From JAHELQ01 sp965603365 (GTDB taxonomy: Bacteria; Acidobacteriota; Aminicenantia; UBA2199): DNA of 22,115 bases. The notes beneath the pieces are model-generated. The model was not told the DNA's origin. It saw nothing but the letters and a program-made list of their open reading frames with translations, and did no database searches. How positions within the stretch are numbered: the first letter of the stretch is position 1; each line of letters begins with the position of its first letter. The translations under genes and the position numbers were made by a program. Of this stretch, positions 6,245 through 13,556 are shown one piece after another. The stretch lies in the NCBI GenBank assembly GCA_965603365.1, contig CBFDCR010000082.1:1-22115 (forward strand), in the 5' to 3' direction.

Positions 6245-7416
6245 AGTTCCTTGAAACCGGTTCCCCGAAAGGTATGTTCAATTTGAAAAAAATCAAGGAT
6301 GGAAACGCCGATATCGGCAAAAGTCCGGCGGGTCCCCAGGTCACGGGGCGGCAGGGATTTATGATAGACCAGCAGGGGGACGTACTCCCTGGTATGGTCG
6401 GTTCCCGGGTAGGTGGGGTCGCAGCCGTGGTCGGCGGTGATAATCAGGAGGTCGTGATCCCGGAGAGAGGCGCACAACTCTGCCAGCAACACATCAAAAG
6501 TCTCCAAAGCACCGGCATAGCCCTCGACATCGTTGCGGTGGCCGTAGAGCATATCGAAATCCACCAGGTTGATAAATATCAGTCCCCTGCCGGTGACGTC
6601 CAATTCCCGGATTAATTGCCCCATGCCGTCGCTGTTGCCCTTAGTGTGGATGGCCCTGGTAATACCCTGGCCGGCATAAATGTCCTCTATTTTGCCGATT
6701 CCCACCACCGGATAACCTTTACTTTTTAAAATATCGAGAACGGTTTCGGCCGGTGGTCTCATGGGGAAGTCTTTACGTCTCACGGTTCTGGTAAAGTTGC
6801 CCTTTTGGCCTACAAAGGGACGGGCAATGACCCGGCCGATTCGATAGCGGTCACATACCCGCCGGGCACCTTCACACATGGCGTAGAGTTCGTCAATGGG
6901 GATGATTTCTTCGTGGGCGGCAATCTGAAACACGCTGTCCGCCGACGTATAGAGGATAGGGTGACCGGTTTTGATATGCTCTTCCCCCAATTCCTGGATA
7001 ATGACGGTACCCGAAGCGGATCGGTTGCCCAACACCCGGTGCACGCCGGTTTCCCGAAAAAAATCCTCCAGGATTTCGTCCGGGAATCCCTGCGGGTACA
7101 CGGGAAAGGGTTGGTCGGTGATGAGGCCCATGATTTCCCAATGCCCCACCATGGTATCCTTCGATCCGGAAGCCTCACTCATCTTGCCGAAGGAGGCAAG
7201 ATGCTTTGGATTTGGCGGCACTCCCTTGATATCGATGATATTGCCCAGCCCGAGCTGTTGCAGATTAGGGAGTTTCAAGCCCCCCCGCTGGCTGGCAATA
7301 TGGGCCAGCGTATTGGCCCCTTTATCGCCGAACGTCTCGGCATCCGGCAGGGCACCGACGCCCACGCTGTCCAGCACAATGACGATCACCCGCTTTCCAT
7401 TACTTTGATCTGACAT
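6241..7416 (-). CDS. deoB: Phosphopentomutase
   Basis: This 391-residue enzyme interconverts ribose- or deoxyribose-1-phosphate and the 5-phosphate in nucleoside salvage and breakdown. It has the alkaline-phosphatase-superfamily metal and phospho-acceptor motifs: VIVLDSVGVGALPDA at the N-terminus, GANTLAHIA with the acceptor Thr, and near the C-terminus ITADHGCDPTYPGTDHTRE. The length is normal for DeoB. The ATG at 7416 is chosen over upstream in-frame codons because MSDQSNGKRVIVIVLDSVG fits the family start and AGAGAGG lies a few bases before it. It begins 7 nt after the preceding minus-strand gene ends, so the two are probably co-transcribed. It converges on the small membrane protein gene with a 4-nt overlap. 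Confidence 0.95.
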   Translation of the reverse strand: MSDQSNGKRVIVIVLDSVGVGALPDAETFGDKGANTLAHIASQRGGLKLPNLQQLGLGNIIDIKGVPPNPKHLASFGKMSEASGSKDTMVGHWEIMGLITDQPFPVYPQGFPDEILEDFFRETGVHRVLGNRSASGTVIIQELGEEHIKTGHPILYTSADSVFQIAAHEEIIPIDELYAMCEGARRVCDRYRIGRVIARPFVGQKGNFTRTVRRKDFPMRPPAETVLDILKSKGYPVVGIGKIEDIYAGQGITRAIHTKGNSDGMGQLIRELDVTGRGLIFINLVDFDMLYGHRNDVEGYAGALETFDVLLAELCASLRDHDLLIITADHGCDPTYPGTDHTREYVPLLVYHKSLPPRDLGTRRTFADIGVSILDFFQIEHTFRGTGFKEL

Positions 7417-7423
7417 CGCCTCT

Positions 7424-8362
7424 CTATCCGCTGAAATAATCGAATACCGCCGGACTGACATCGGCAATACTCTCGATCCGGCTGCGCAGTTGGTCGCTTC
7501 GACAACCCCAGACAAGCAGGGGCACCGGATTGAAAGTATGAAGCTGGGTCGTCATGTCTTCAAGGTTACCGTGGTCGCTGGTGATGAGCAGGGTATCGCT
7601 CTCCCGGTCCAGCAGCGAAATCAGACGCTTGACCAGACGGTTCAACTGCCCCACCAGGTCTGTGCAGTCCTCAAGATCGAAACCGTGGCCGAACAGGTCG
7701 GTCTGGAAATATTCGTAGAGCAGCATATCGTACTGCCGGGATACCTTATAAATGATCTCGGCCGCCTTCTCCGGGCCGAATCTGGGCAGATGGGGATGAT
7801 TGCCGTTTAATGCCTGGTTGGAAAAATCGTGAAACAGGGCCTCTTCTCTTAAAATGTCCGGTTCGCCAAAGGGTCTCATATGGTTGGCCACCATCATGCA
7901 GGTGGTGACCGAAAGGGAGCGTTTGAACTGGGACTGGAATTGCGGGGAGAAGTAAAACTCACCGTCCTCCTGGATGCGGATGTGCAGCGGAGTGAACAGA
8001 GGGTAGGAGGAGGGAAAGGCGTTTAGGAAGTGAGGATTTAGACGGTTCTGCCTTAAGAGGGAAAATATATTTTTCTCCTTGATGATTTTTCGCATCAATC
8101 GGTCCGGGTAACTGTCCCGGTGGCTGTTGAGGGCGGCCGGTACATTGACGCCGGTAAACAGGCTGGTTTGTCCGGTGGCGCTCATGGGCATGCCCTCGAC
8201 TCCCAGGCAGGCATCGATAGGTTTTACCGGGGTCTCGTCGGGCAGGCGGCAGCCGCTGTCGTAGAAGGGGAGATGATCGGCGCCGGCGGTGAAGAAGGGA
8301 TTTGTACCGCCGGCCTTGCCGATGCCCACACCGTCCATAAAGATAAAGATCAATTTGGTCAC
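7424..8362 (-). CDS. Alkaline-phosphatase-superfamily metalloenzyme, phosphoglycerate-mutase-like
   Basis: This 312-residue protein has the phosphatase/phosphomutase superfamily signature: an N-terminal FIFMDGVGIGKAGGTNPF metal site, an SATGQTSLFTG segment that likely holds the nucleophile Thr, and a C-terminal LITSDHGNLED metal motif. It is shorter than DeoB and than iPGM. Substrate and exact reaction cannot be read from the sequence. A phosphomutase or phosphohydrolase acting on a sugar or nucleotide intermediate related to deoB is a reasonable guess from the 7-nt spacing. The start is GTG at 8362. There is no Shine-Dalgarno sequence, and a good -10 lies only 5 nt upstream (see promoter). 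An ATG at 8364 is out of frame. Confidence 0.85.
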   Translation of the reverse strand: MTKLIFIFMDGVGIGKAGGTNPFFTAGADHLPFYDSGCRLPDETPVKPIDACLGVEGMPMSATGQTSLFTGVNVPAALNSHRDSYPDRLMRKIIKEKNIFSLLRQNRLNPHFLNAFPSSYPLFTPLHIRIQEDGEFYFSPQFQSQFKRSLSVTTCMMVANHMRPFGEPDILREEALFHDFSNQALNGNHPHLPRFGPEKAAEIIYKVSRQYDMLLYEYFQTDLFGHGFDLEDCTDLVGQLNRLVKRLISLLDRESDTLLITSDHGNLEDMTTQLHTFNPVPLLVWGCRSDQLRSRIESIADVSPAVFDYFSG

Positions 8363-8367
8363 ATTTT

Positions 8368-8396
8368 ATTATAGCCTAAAATCCCCCATTCGGCAA
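8368..8396 (-). promoter_or_regulatory. Leaderless-type promoter for the phosphatase/deoB pair
   Basis: On the minus strand the -35 TTGCCG (8391-8396) and -10 TATAAT (8368-8373) are 17 nt apart. Only 5 nt separate the -10 from the GTG start at 8362, so the predicted transcription start falls at or next to the start codon. No ribosome-binding site is present. Confidence 0.5.
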
Positions 8397-8405
8397 ATTC
8401 AATGT

Positions 8406-8981
8406 TTAATTGGCAGGGTCGGTAGTCAAAACATTGGTATGGGTCCACTTGTAACCCCCGTGTCTGACCACCCAGTTATAATCGGCTATTTTGGCCCCCT
8501 CGCCGAACCAGGGGTCCATATAATAGAGGTCGCTGTCCACTATCCCGTGGCCCACGATAAAGTGACCGCCCCCCGGTACTTTCCAGCGAATCACGAAGGG
8601 CCGGCCGCCCCCGATTTCATCCTGTACTTCCGTCAAATTCAAATAGGTCGCTATGCCGTAGTTTTCGATGCCCCCCATGTCGATGAGAATCATCTGGATG
8701 CTGCCGTCGTAGCCGTAGTTGTAATTCCAGTAATTGCAGCCCAGAGTGGCATCCAGGCAGCAGTCCACATCCCCGAAGTCGTGAAAGGTGGCATTCAACC
8801 GGGTATACTCGGCGATCTCGCACTGCAAATAGTTATAGCCGTAATATTTTAATATCGCACCACTCGTACCGGCCCAGCACCACTGGTTGTATTCCTGGAT
8901 GACTACCGGGACATCCAGTACCTGGGTATATGCGGCGGTAGACAGAATTAAAATCATGAATATTATTTTTACATGCTTCAT
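8406..8981 (-). CDS. Secreted papain-like cysteine protease (C39/C70 type)
   Basis: This 191-residue protein has an N-terminal signal peptide (about 1-19). Its mature part begins almost at once with a catalytic block QEYNQWCWAG: Cys35 is the likely nucleophile, with Gln29 six residues before it as in papain's oxyanion hole. The His is in GGGHFIVGHG (His140) and the Asp in YYMDPW (Asp156). The QWCWA start resembles AvrRpt2-like (C70) and C39-like bacterial peptidases. Extra cysteines (54, 74, 75, 82) suggest disulfides in an exported protein. No propeptide is visible between signal and catalytic block. The start is ATG at 8981 with AGGAGA six nt upstream; a TTG at 8987 would leave no room for that site. 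It follows the 9005-9640 gene by 23 nt, in the same operon. The substrate is unknown. Confidence 0.85.
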   Translation of the reverse strand: MKHVKIIFMILILSTAAYTQVLDVPVVIQEYNQWCWAGTSGAILKYYGYNYLQCEIAEYTRLNATFHDFGDVDCCLDATLGCNYWNYNYGYDGSIQMILIDMGGIENYGIATYLNLTEVQDEIGGGRPFVIRWKVPGGGHFIVGHGIVDSDLYYMDPWFGEGAKIADYNWVVRHGGYKWTHTNVLTTDPAN

Positions 8982-9004
8982 GCTCAATCTCCTATGATCG
9001 ATTT

Positions 9005-9640
9005 TTATTCTTCTGAAATGGCCTTATCCGCTGACAGGATAAGCCCCTTGATTTCTTGAAAGGTAAAGAACGGTTCGGCTCGTTTGTCCAGTGCCGGTAG
9101 GTTCAGCCGGGACGATTGCAGGGGATAGACCCTACCTTCCTTTACGCCCTCTGCGCTCCGGGATTTTGCCGGTACGACCACAAAGTCGCACTGCCTTTGA
9201 AAACATCGGAGTAGAATCTTTTCCCCTGGGGATTTGAAGGCCTCCAGTTCCCTGGCTAACACCGCCGCGCCGAAATCCACCGCTCTCCACAGGCCGTCGG
9301 CCCGGGCGACGGTTATCAGTGCCCGGTAGGCCCCGTCCACCAGAATCGGTACCCGCCACTCGCCGCTGGACACGGGGGAGAACTCATCGGAGAGCAGGTA
9401 CATCTGAATCGGCCGGCCGGCAACTGCCCGGCTAAACTCTTCCCTGTCTTCAAAGCCGTAATATGTTTCCCTATCGGCCGGGATGAGATCTAAAAATGAC
9501 GGGAGTCCGCTCACCGCCGCCCGATACACCTCATCTTCCGCCCCCGGATAGGCTGAAGCAGCCGGGCCCATGAAGGCCAACGATGAGATGAGCACCAGTA
9601 CGAAGGTGATTTTTAAAAAAGATTTACCGGTTATATGCAT
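9005..9640 (-). CDS. Secreted protein of unknown family, likely partner of the downstream protease
   Basis: This 211-residue protein has a clear Sec signal peptide (about 1-30, hydrophobic core then ASA-Y cleavage). The mature part has a helical N-terminal region followed by a beta-rich segment with WRVPILVDGAYRALITVAR and GLWRAVDFGAAVLARELEAF, then a short C-terminal helix. I recognise no named family. It is first in a two-gene operon with the papain-like protease, behind a strong promoter and an excellent AAGGAGG site (start ATG 9640). Because the protease has no visible prodomain, this protein could be a separately encoded chaperone, inhibitor or substrate. That is inference from context only. 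The encoded protein has few cysteines, unlike its neighbour. Confidence 0.75.
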   Translation of the reverse strand: MHITGKSFLKITFVLVLISSLAFMGPAASAYPGAEDEVYRAAVSGLPSFLDLIPADRETYYGFEDREEFSRAVAGRPIQMYLLSDEFSPVSSGEWRVPILVDGAYRALITVARADGLWRAVDFGAAVLARELEAFKSPGEKILLRCFQRQCDFVVVPAKSRSAEGVKEGRVYPLQSSRLNLPALDKRAEPFFTFQEIKGLILSADKAISEE

Positions 9641-9727
9641 GATATCCTCCTTAATTTGGTTTTTTCTAAGGCACCATTATTCTTATATTCAATAAAGTCC
9701 GCTCAATGTATAGGTGTGTCATCTTTT

Positions 9728-9756
9728 ATAATAAAGAGACACAAAAATAAAGTCAA
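9728..9756 (-). promoter_or_regulatory. Sigma-70-type promoter of the secreted protease operon
   Basis: On the minus strand the -35 TTGACT (9751-9756), a 17-nt spacer and the -10 TATTAT (9728-9733) give a well-formed promoter with a predicted start near 9721 and a leader of about 80 nt before the ATG at 9640. The TTGTCA-N7-TGACGA palindrome (9757-9775) touches its -35. Confidence 0.6.
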
Positions 9757-9775
9757 TCGTCAAAAAGTATGACAA
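9757..9775. promoter_or_regulatory. Operator-like palindrome, second copy of a shared motif
   Basis: TCGTCA-AAAAGTA-TGACAA on the plus strand has near-perfect inverted 6-bp arms 7 nt apart. It abuts the -35 of the secreted protease operon and closely matches the sequence starting at 1341 in front of the FlbD-like gene, including the flank (…AAATGGT). A regulator binding site is plausible. Confidence 0.4.
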
Positions 9776-9801
9776 ATGGTTCGATTTTTTTCCCCCAAAA
9801 C

Positions 9802-9839
9802 GTACAACTTTTGATGTACCCCAAATCCCAAAGTTGGAC
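9802..9839. repeat. Imperfect inverted repeat in the gene-poor stretch 9776-10267
   Basis: GTACAACTTT (9802-9811) pairs with AAAGTTGGAC (9830-9839) at 9 of 10 positions. Around it, 9776-10267 contains no gene I can support. A 22-codon open stretch (GTG 9869 to TAA 9937) reads VNLDEDKLKISQGLVNKALDEY and could be the tail of a lost gene. The open frames at 9934-10248 look like chance frames on both strands. Confidence 0.35.
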
Positions 9840-10183
9840 ATCACCCTAATATAATTGTTTATTCCATTGTGAACCTGGACGAAGATAAGTTAAAGATTTC
9901 TCAGGGATTGGTGAATAAAGCTCTGGACGAGTATTAAATTTTAATGTCGCCCCTTATTTTACAGGAAATGATATTTACTCTTGGGAAGCCTGGAGTGGAG
10001 CCGGCAGTGATTTTAAGAAATTTAGACCCTTTACTGAACTTGAAATTGAAGTACTTCCTGGAGATTGATGCACTCTTTGCGAGCTCAGCTCTTTTTGGTG
10101 GTGAGGTTGTGGTGACACGGGGGAGAGGCAAATTGACGGCGGTAGCGAGGCAAGGGGTGATCCCGTATGGGGGATAAGTTTGA

Positions 10184-10208
10184 AAATTGGAAGTCCGCCT
10201 TCCAATTT
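10184..10208. repeat. Perfect 10-bp hairpin
   Basis: AAATTGGAAG (10184-10193) and CTTCCAATTT (10199-10208) are perfect inverted arms around the 5-nt loop TCCGC. There is no T-run after it on either strand, so it is not a standard intrinsic terminator. It sits about 60 nt before the AAA ATPase pseudogene. Confidence 0.5.
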
Positions 10209-10267
10209 GCAAGGTTATCTTTGAGAATCCGTTGCTTATTCCACCCAAAAGGATTATAACGAATACT

Positions 10268-10959
10268 ATGGATAATTATGTTTACCGGACTTTAACTGCC
10301 GAATATCCCGGTAGTAGCCATATTGGGCCCAAGACAGTGCGGTAAATCGATACTGGCAAAAGTTATTACTCTCTTCGAGCGGCCCTCAGATATGAATAAA
10401 CTACGGGATGCGGAAGCCTATTTTAAAATGAACAAGGGGAAACTGATCTGCCTGGATGAGATACAGAGGGCACCCGAATTATTTACTATTATCCGAAGTG
10501 CAGTGGATGAAAACAATAAAAGCGGACAATTTATCATTTTGGGTTCTGCTTCACCGGATTTCCCCGGAGTTATCTTGCTTTAGGGGAGCAAGAGAGTTAT
10601 GAATGGCGGTTGGATTTCATACGAACATTCCTTGAGCGAGATATCCCGACGATCTGTTGGGACATCCCGGCTGCGGCTCATCATGGGAAGGATTTGCCCT
10701 GGAGAACATATTGGCGTCGGCAGGATATTGGCGGCATTTTTTTTACCGGACATCCTCTGGCAGCGAAATCGATTTAGTACTGGAAAAGGGAAAATGCCGG
10801 ATTGCGGTGGAGTTCAAGGTATCAACCTCCCCGTCGGTATCGAGGGGATTTTGGGAGGGCTTCGATGACCTGGAAGCAGTGGAAGGATGGGTCATCGCAC
10901 CGGTGGAAGATCCCTATCCCCTTAAATCGAATGTCATGGTACCCCACCGGAAACCCTGA
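10268..10959 (+). pseudogene. Degraded DUF4143-type AAA ATPase
   Basis: Parts of one protein are spread over several frames. The first is MDNYVYRTLTAEYP (from ATG 10268). A second frame (from about 10310) gives VVAILGPRQCGKSILAKVI, with the P-loop, and continues through NKLRDAEAYFKMNKGKLICL and DEIQRAPELF to LGSASPDF. A third frame (from 10571) has YLALGEQESYEWRLDFIRTF and then LERDIP. A fourth (from about 10647) gives DLLGHPGCGSSWEGFALENI and continues through GSEIDLVLEKGKCRIAVEFK to a stop at 10957-10959. Intact members are about 380-400 residues. Here the region after ASPDF and the winged-helix and C-terminal domain between LERDIP and DLLGH are missing, so two deletions and at least one further frameshift are needed. 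The family is common near mobile DNA. The gene is not functional as written. Confidence 0.85.
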
Positions 10960-10998
10960 CTGAACGCTTACTGCGCTAAAATCCCCTGGCCGGGGTCT

Positions 10999-11020
10999 AC
11001 TCCCGGGCCGTTAAGGGAGT
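10999..11020. repeat. Hairpin at the stop of the serine hydrolase gene
   Basis: ACTCCC (10999-11004) and GGGAGT (11015-11020) form a 6-bp stem with a 10-nt loop that contains the minus-strand stop codon at 11011-11013. No T-run follows, so a terminator role is only possible. Confidence 0.25.
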
Positions 11021-12123
11021 GCAGTTTTGCTTAGCTCTTTTTTCAGGAGTTTGTGGAGCTTGCGGCGGATACGGTTGAAGTTGATATTTTGTACCCGGGG
11101 ATGGACCCGGTTGGTCAGTATGATGAACACCGTCTGCTCCTCCGGTTCCAGCCAGATGGATGTACCGGTAAAACCGTTGTGGCCGACGGCATGTTGAGAG
11201 AGGGCACGGCCGCCGGAGGTCATGAAGGAAGAGTTGAGCTTAAAGCCAACGGTGCGCTGGGCGGGTTGACGGGGGGTATAATTTCCCCAGAATAATTGTA
11301 GGGATTCAGGGCTAAGAATGGTGGCGGTGGCGGGGAAGAACTCCCGTGATATTTTAAACAGGTCGCCGGCAGTGGAGAATAGGCCTGCATTGCCGGCACT
11401 GCCGCCGGCATAAAAGGCGTTGCCGTCATGGGTCTCGCCCTTGATGATATATTCTCGCCAATTGAATTTTTTAGCCAGATCCAGGAAAAGCCGGCTGGCC
11501 CGCTGTTTCTCGAAGGTATTGCCCTCTTCGGTCGGGGCAGCGCTGTTTTTCAGATTTTCAGGGATTTTTAAAAAGGTGTGTTGAAGTTTCAGGGGATTGA
11601 ATATGATGTCCCGGGCCAGGTCCATAAAGGAAGAGCCGCTTATTTTTTCGATGAGAAAGTAGAGCAGGATATAACCCAGGCAGGAGTAGTTGACCCGCTT
11701 GCCGGGTGTCGACTCCAACCGGATGGTCTTGAGGGTGTGGAGGTAGTGGTCCGGCCACAGGTAGAGGGGCCGCCAGTCGGGCAATCCCGAGGTGTGGGTT
11801 AACAACTGCAAAATATTGGTGTGGAGGGGTAAATCCGGCAAAAAGCTTTTGATTTCACTGTCCAGTTTTATTTTTTCTTTTTCCTTTAAATACACCATCA
11901 GGAAGGCGGTGACCAGCGGCTTGGTCAAAGAGGCCAGGTCATACAGGGTGTCCTTCTTGATGATCTCTTTTTGGGGAACCAGGCATTTGAAGCCGTAGTG
12001 CCGTTGAAAGACCGCCCCCTCTCCCTGGCCCACCAGTACGGAGATGCCCGGGAAGACGTTCCGGCCAATCAGGTTGTATACAAATCTCTCAAATGTCAAT
12101 TTCCACCATCCCGCCCGTTTCAC
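11011..12123 (-). CDS. Beta-lactamase-fold serine hydrolase (class C/PBP-like)
   Basis: This 370-residue protein of the beta-lactamase/DD-peptidase superfamily (COG1680 type) has the nucleophile motif SLTK at 65-68 and conserved LLTHTSGLPDW (about 107-117). Its third motif is HNG at 315-317 in GHNGFTGTSIW. The second motif, normally YxN, reads YSC (146-148) in NYSCLGY: the Tyr is kept and the Asn is replaced by Cys. There is no clear signal peptide, only a tryptophan-containing basic N-terminus, so its location is uncertain. The start is GTG at 12123. No good ribosome-binding site is seen and a later start is possible. It is last in the bamA-ompH-fabZ-oxidoreductase cluster, 28 nt after its neighbour. 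A role in cell-wall peptide or ester hydrolysis is likely; beta-lactam resistance cannot be inferred. Confidence 0.85.
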   Translation of the reverse strand: MKRAGWWKLTFERFVYNLIGRNVFPGISVLVGQGEGAVFQRHYGFKCLVPQKEIIKKDTLYDLASLTKPLVTAFLMVYLKEKEKIKLDSEIKSFLPDLPLHTNILQLLTHTSGLPDWRPLYLWPDHYLHTLKTIRLESTPGKRVNYSCLGYILLYFLIEKISGSSFMDLARDIIFNPLKLQHTFLKIPENLKNSAAPTEEGNTFEKQRASRLFLDLAKKFNWREYIIKGETHDGNAFYAGGSAGNAGLFSTAGDLFKISREFFPATATILSPESLQLFWGNYTPRQPAQRTVGFKLNSSFMTSGGRALSQHAVGHNGFTGTSIWLEPEEQTVFIILTNRVHPRVQNINFNRIRRKLHKLLKKELSKTALP

Positions 12124-12151
12124 TCATAACTTAACACTTATCTTATCGTTA

Positions 12152-13066
12152 TCATAATTGGGGAATCTCGATGCTGTCCCTAATGCGTATGGCCACCTGC
12201 AAGGCATTACGGGCCTCTTGTGCGGTAACGTTATAATTCCCCCCGCAGGTAATGGATGCAAAAAAATTTTTCCAGAGATTGTAGAGAGGTTCCACATCCT
12301 CGATTTCCGGGATGTCTTCGACAATTTCCCTGTTGAACAGTCGGTACGCCTTCACTCTTCTCTGTTTGTAGTCAATAGAGAAATAGGTGTTTTTCTGGAA
12401 TATTCGCAGTTTCCTGGTTTTTTTCTGGGATACCCGGCTGGCCGTCAGGTTGGCCACCAGACCGGAGGCAAATTTGAGCCTGACGGTGGCGATGTCGATC
12501 TTATCGGAGATGATGGGTACACCGGAGGCGTGGATTTCTACGATGGGCGTCTGATCCCACTGCAAGATAATATCGATATCGTGGATCATCAAATCCATGA
12601 TGACATCGACGTCGAGAGATCGGGGGGAAAAGGGGCCCAACCGTTGGATTTCAATAAACAGCGGCTGTTTCACTCTATTTTTGATGTACTCCACTGCCGG
12701 GTTGAAGCGTTCCAGGTGACCTACGGCGATGGTACAACCGCTGTTTTTTGCCATTTCGATGAGTTGGTCGGCCTCTTCGATGGTTTGGGTAAAGGGTTTT
12801 TCCACCAGGATGTTCTTCCGGTGTTCCAGGAAGAATCTGGCGATTTCGCAGTGACTTTCGGTGGGGGAGGAGATCACAACTCCATCCACCAGGGGGAGCA
12901 TCTCTTCCAGGTTGTCAAATGTTTTAATGGGGTAACCGTCGCAGGCGGACCGCAAATTGTCGGCGTTGATGTCCATGGCGCTGGTTAGCTGCAATTCCGG
13001 CATGGCGTCGACCACCCTCAGGTGGTTTTTCCCCATCGAGCCGGTTCCCACGACACCTATTCTCAT
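12152..13066 (-). CDS. Gfo/Idh/MocA-family oxidoreductase, GnnA-like
   Basis: This 304-residue NAD(P)-dependent dehydrogenase has an N-terminal Rossmann fold with GVVGTGSMGKNH (4-15) and the EKP motif at 89-91 (LVEKPF). GHLERFNPA and PRSLDVDVIMDLMIHDIDI follow in the C-terminal domain. This form, next to fabZ, matches the oxidoreductases found in lipid A gene clusters. Some of these (GnnA) oxidise the 3-hydroxyl of UDP-GlcNAc so that a partner aminotransferase can make the 3-amino sugar of amide-linked lipid A. That assignment is by context and pattern, since no gnnB or lpxA adjoins. The ATG at 13066 is 6 nt after fabZ's stop, so the two are tightly coupled. Confidence 0.85.
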   Translation of the reverse strand: MRIGVVGTGSMGKNHLRVVDAMPELQLTSAMDINADNLRSACDGYPIKTFDNLEEMLPLVDGVVISSPTESHCEIARFFLEHRKNILVEKPFTQTIEEADQLIEMAKNSGCTIAVGHLERFNPAVEYIKNRVKQPLFIEIQRLGPFSPRSLDVDVIMDLMIHDIDIILQWDQTPIVEIHASGVPIISDKIDIATVRLKFASGLVANLTASRVSQKKTRKLRIFQKNTYFSIDYKQRRVKAYRLFNREIVEDIPEIEDVEPLYNLWKNFFASITCGGNYNVTAQEARNALQVAIRIRDSIEIPQL

Positions 13067-13072
13067 TTTTGA

Positions 13073-13510
13073 CTATTTGCCCAGGGATGACATCAACACG
13101 GCTTCGGCCGCCAATTGACCCTCCACGAAGGCCTTTCCTTCCACAACGGCGAAATTCCCCCGTTCCCTCAGGAGCTTCAATTCAAAATCCAGTCGGTCTC
13201 CGGGAGCAACCACCCGTTTGAATCTCGCCCTGTCAATGCCGGCAAAAAGGGCCAGTCTTTTTTTTTCGGGAAGCTTCTTCAACATATAGACCGCACCCAG
13301 TTGAGCCATGGCCTCTATAATCAATACTCCCGGGAAAACGGAACGTTCCGGGAAATGGCCGTTAAAGACAGGTTCGTTGGCGGTGATATTTTTATAGCCT
13401 TTGATGGTTCCGGCGGATTCGTCTATATCCGTGACCCGGTCGATCAAAAGGAAGGGATACCGGTGGGGAAGAATCCCCCTGATCTCTTCGATTGATAGTA
13501 TGCTGTCCAT
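13073..13510 (-). CDS. fabZ: 3-hydroxyacyl-ACP dehydratase FabZ
   Basis: This 145-residue hotdog-fold enzyme removes water from 3-hydroxyacyl-ACP in fatty-acid elongation. The family block is complete: PHRYPFLLIDR at 15-25, GHFPERSVFPGVLIIEAMAQ with catalytic His52 and Glu66, then the LFAGIDRARFKR strand. The start at 13510 (MDSILSIEEIRGILPH) is preferred over the upstream ATG at 13540 because AGAGGA lies about 11 nt before it, while the longer form lacks a ribosome-binding site and exceeds the usual length. In diderms fabZ commonly lies with lpxD and lpxA, which draw on the same hydroxyacyl-ACP pool. Here it lies between ompH and the Gfo/Idh/MocA gene. Confidence 0.95.
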   Translation of the reverse strand: MDSILSIEEIRGILPHRYPFLLIDRVTDIDESAGTIKGYKNITANEPVFNGHFPERSVFPGVLIIEAMAQLGAVYMLKKLPEKKRLALFAGIDRARFKRVVAPGDRLDFELKLLRERGNFAVVEGKAFVEGQLAAEAVLMSSLGK

Positions 13511-13556
13511 GATCTTTCGATCCTCTGATCCTGTGAGCATTCGATTTTTGGAATGC

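Noticed and set aside
6805..7413. 202-codon plus-strand frame opposite deoB
   Set aside because: It is a shadow of the conserved phosphopentomutase gene, with no independent start signal or motif.
9934..10248. Open frames on both strands (77 and 104 codons)
   Set aside because: Neither has a ribosome-binding site, family motif or credible composition. They overlap each other and the hairpin, so they look like chance frames.
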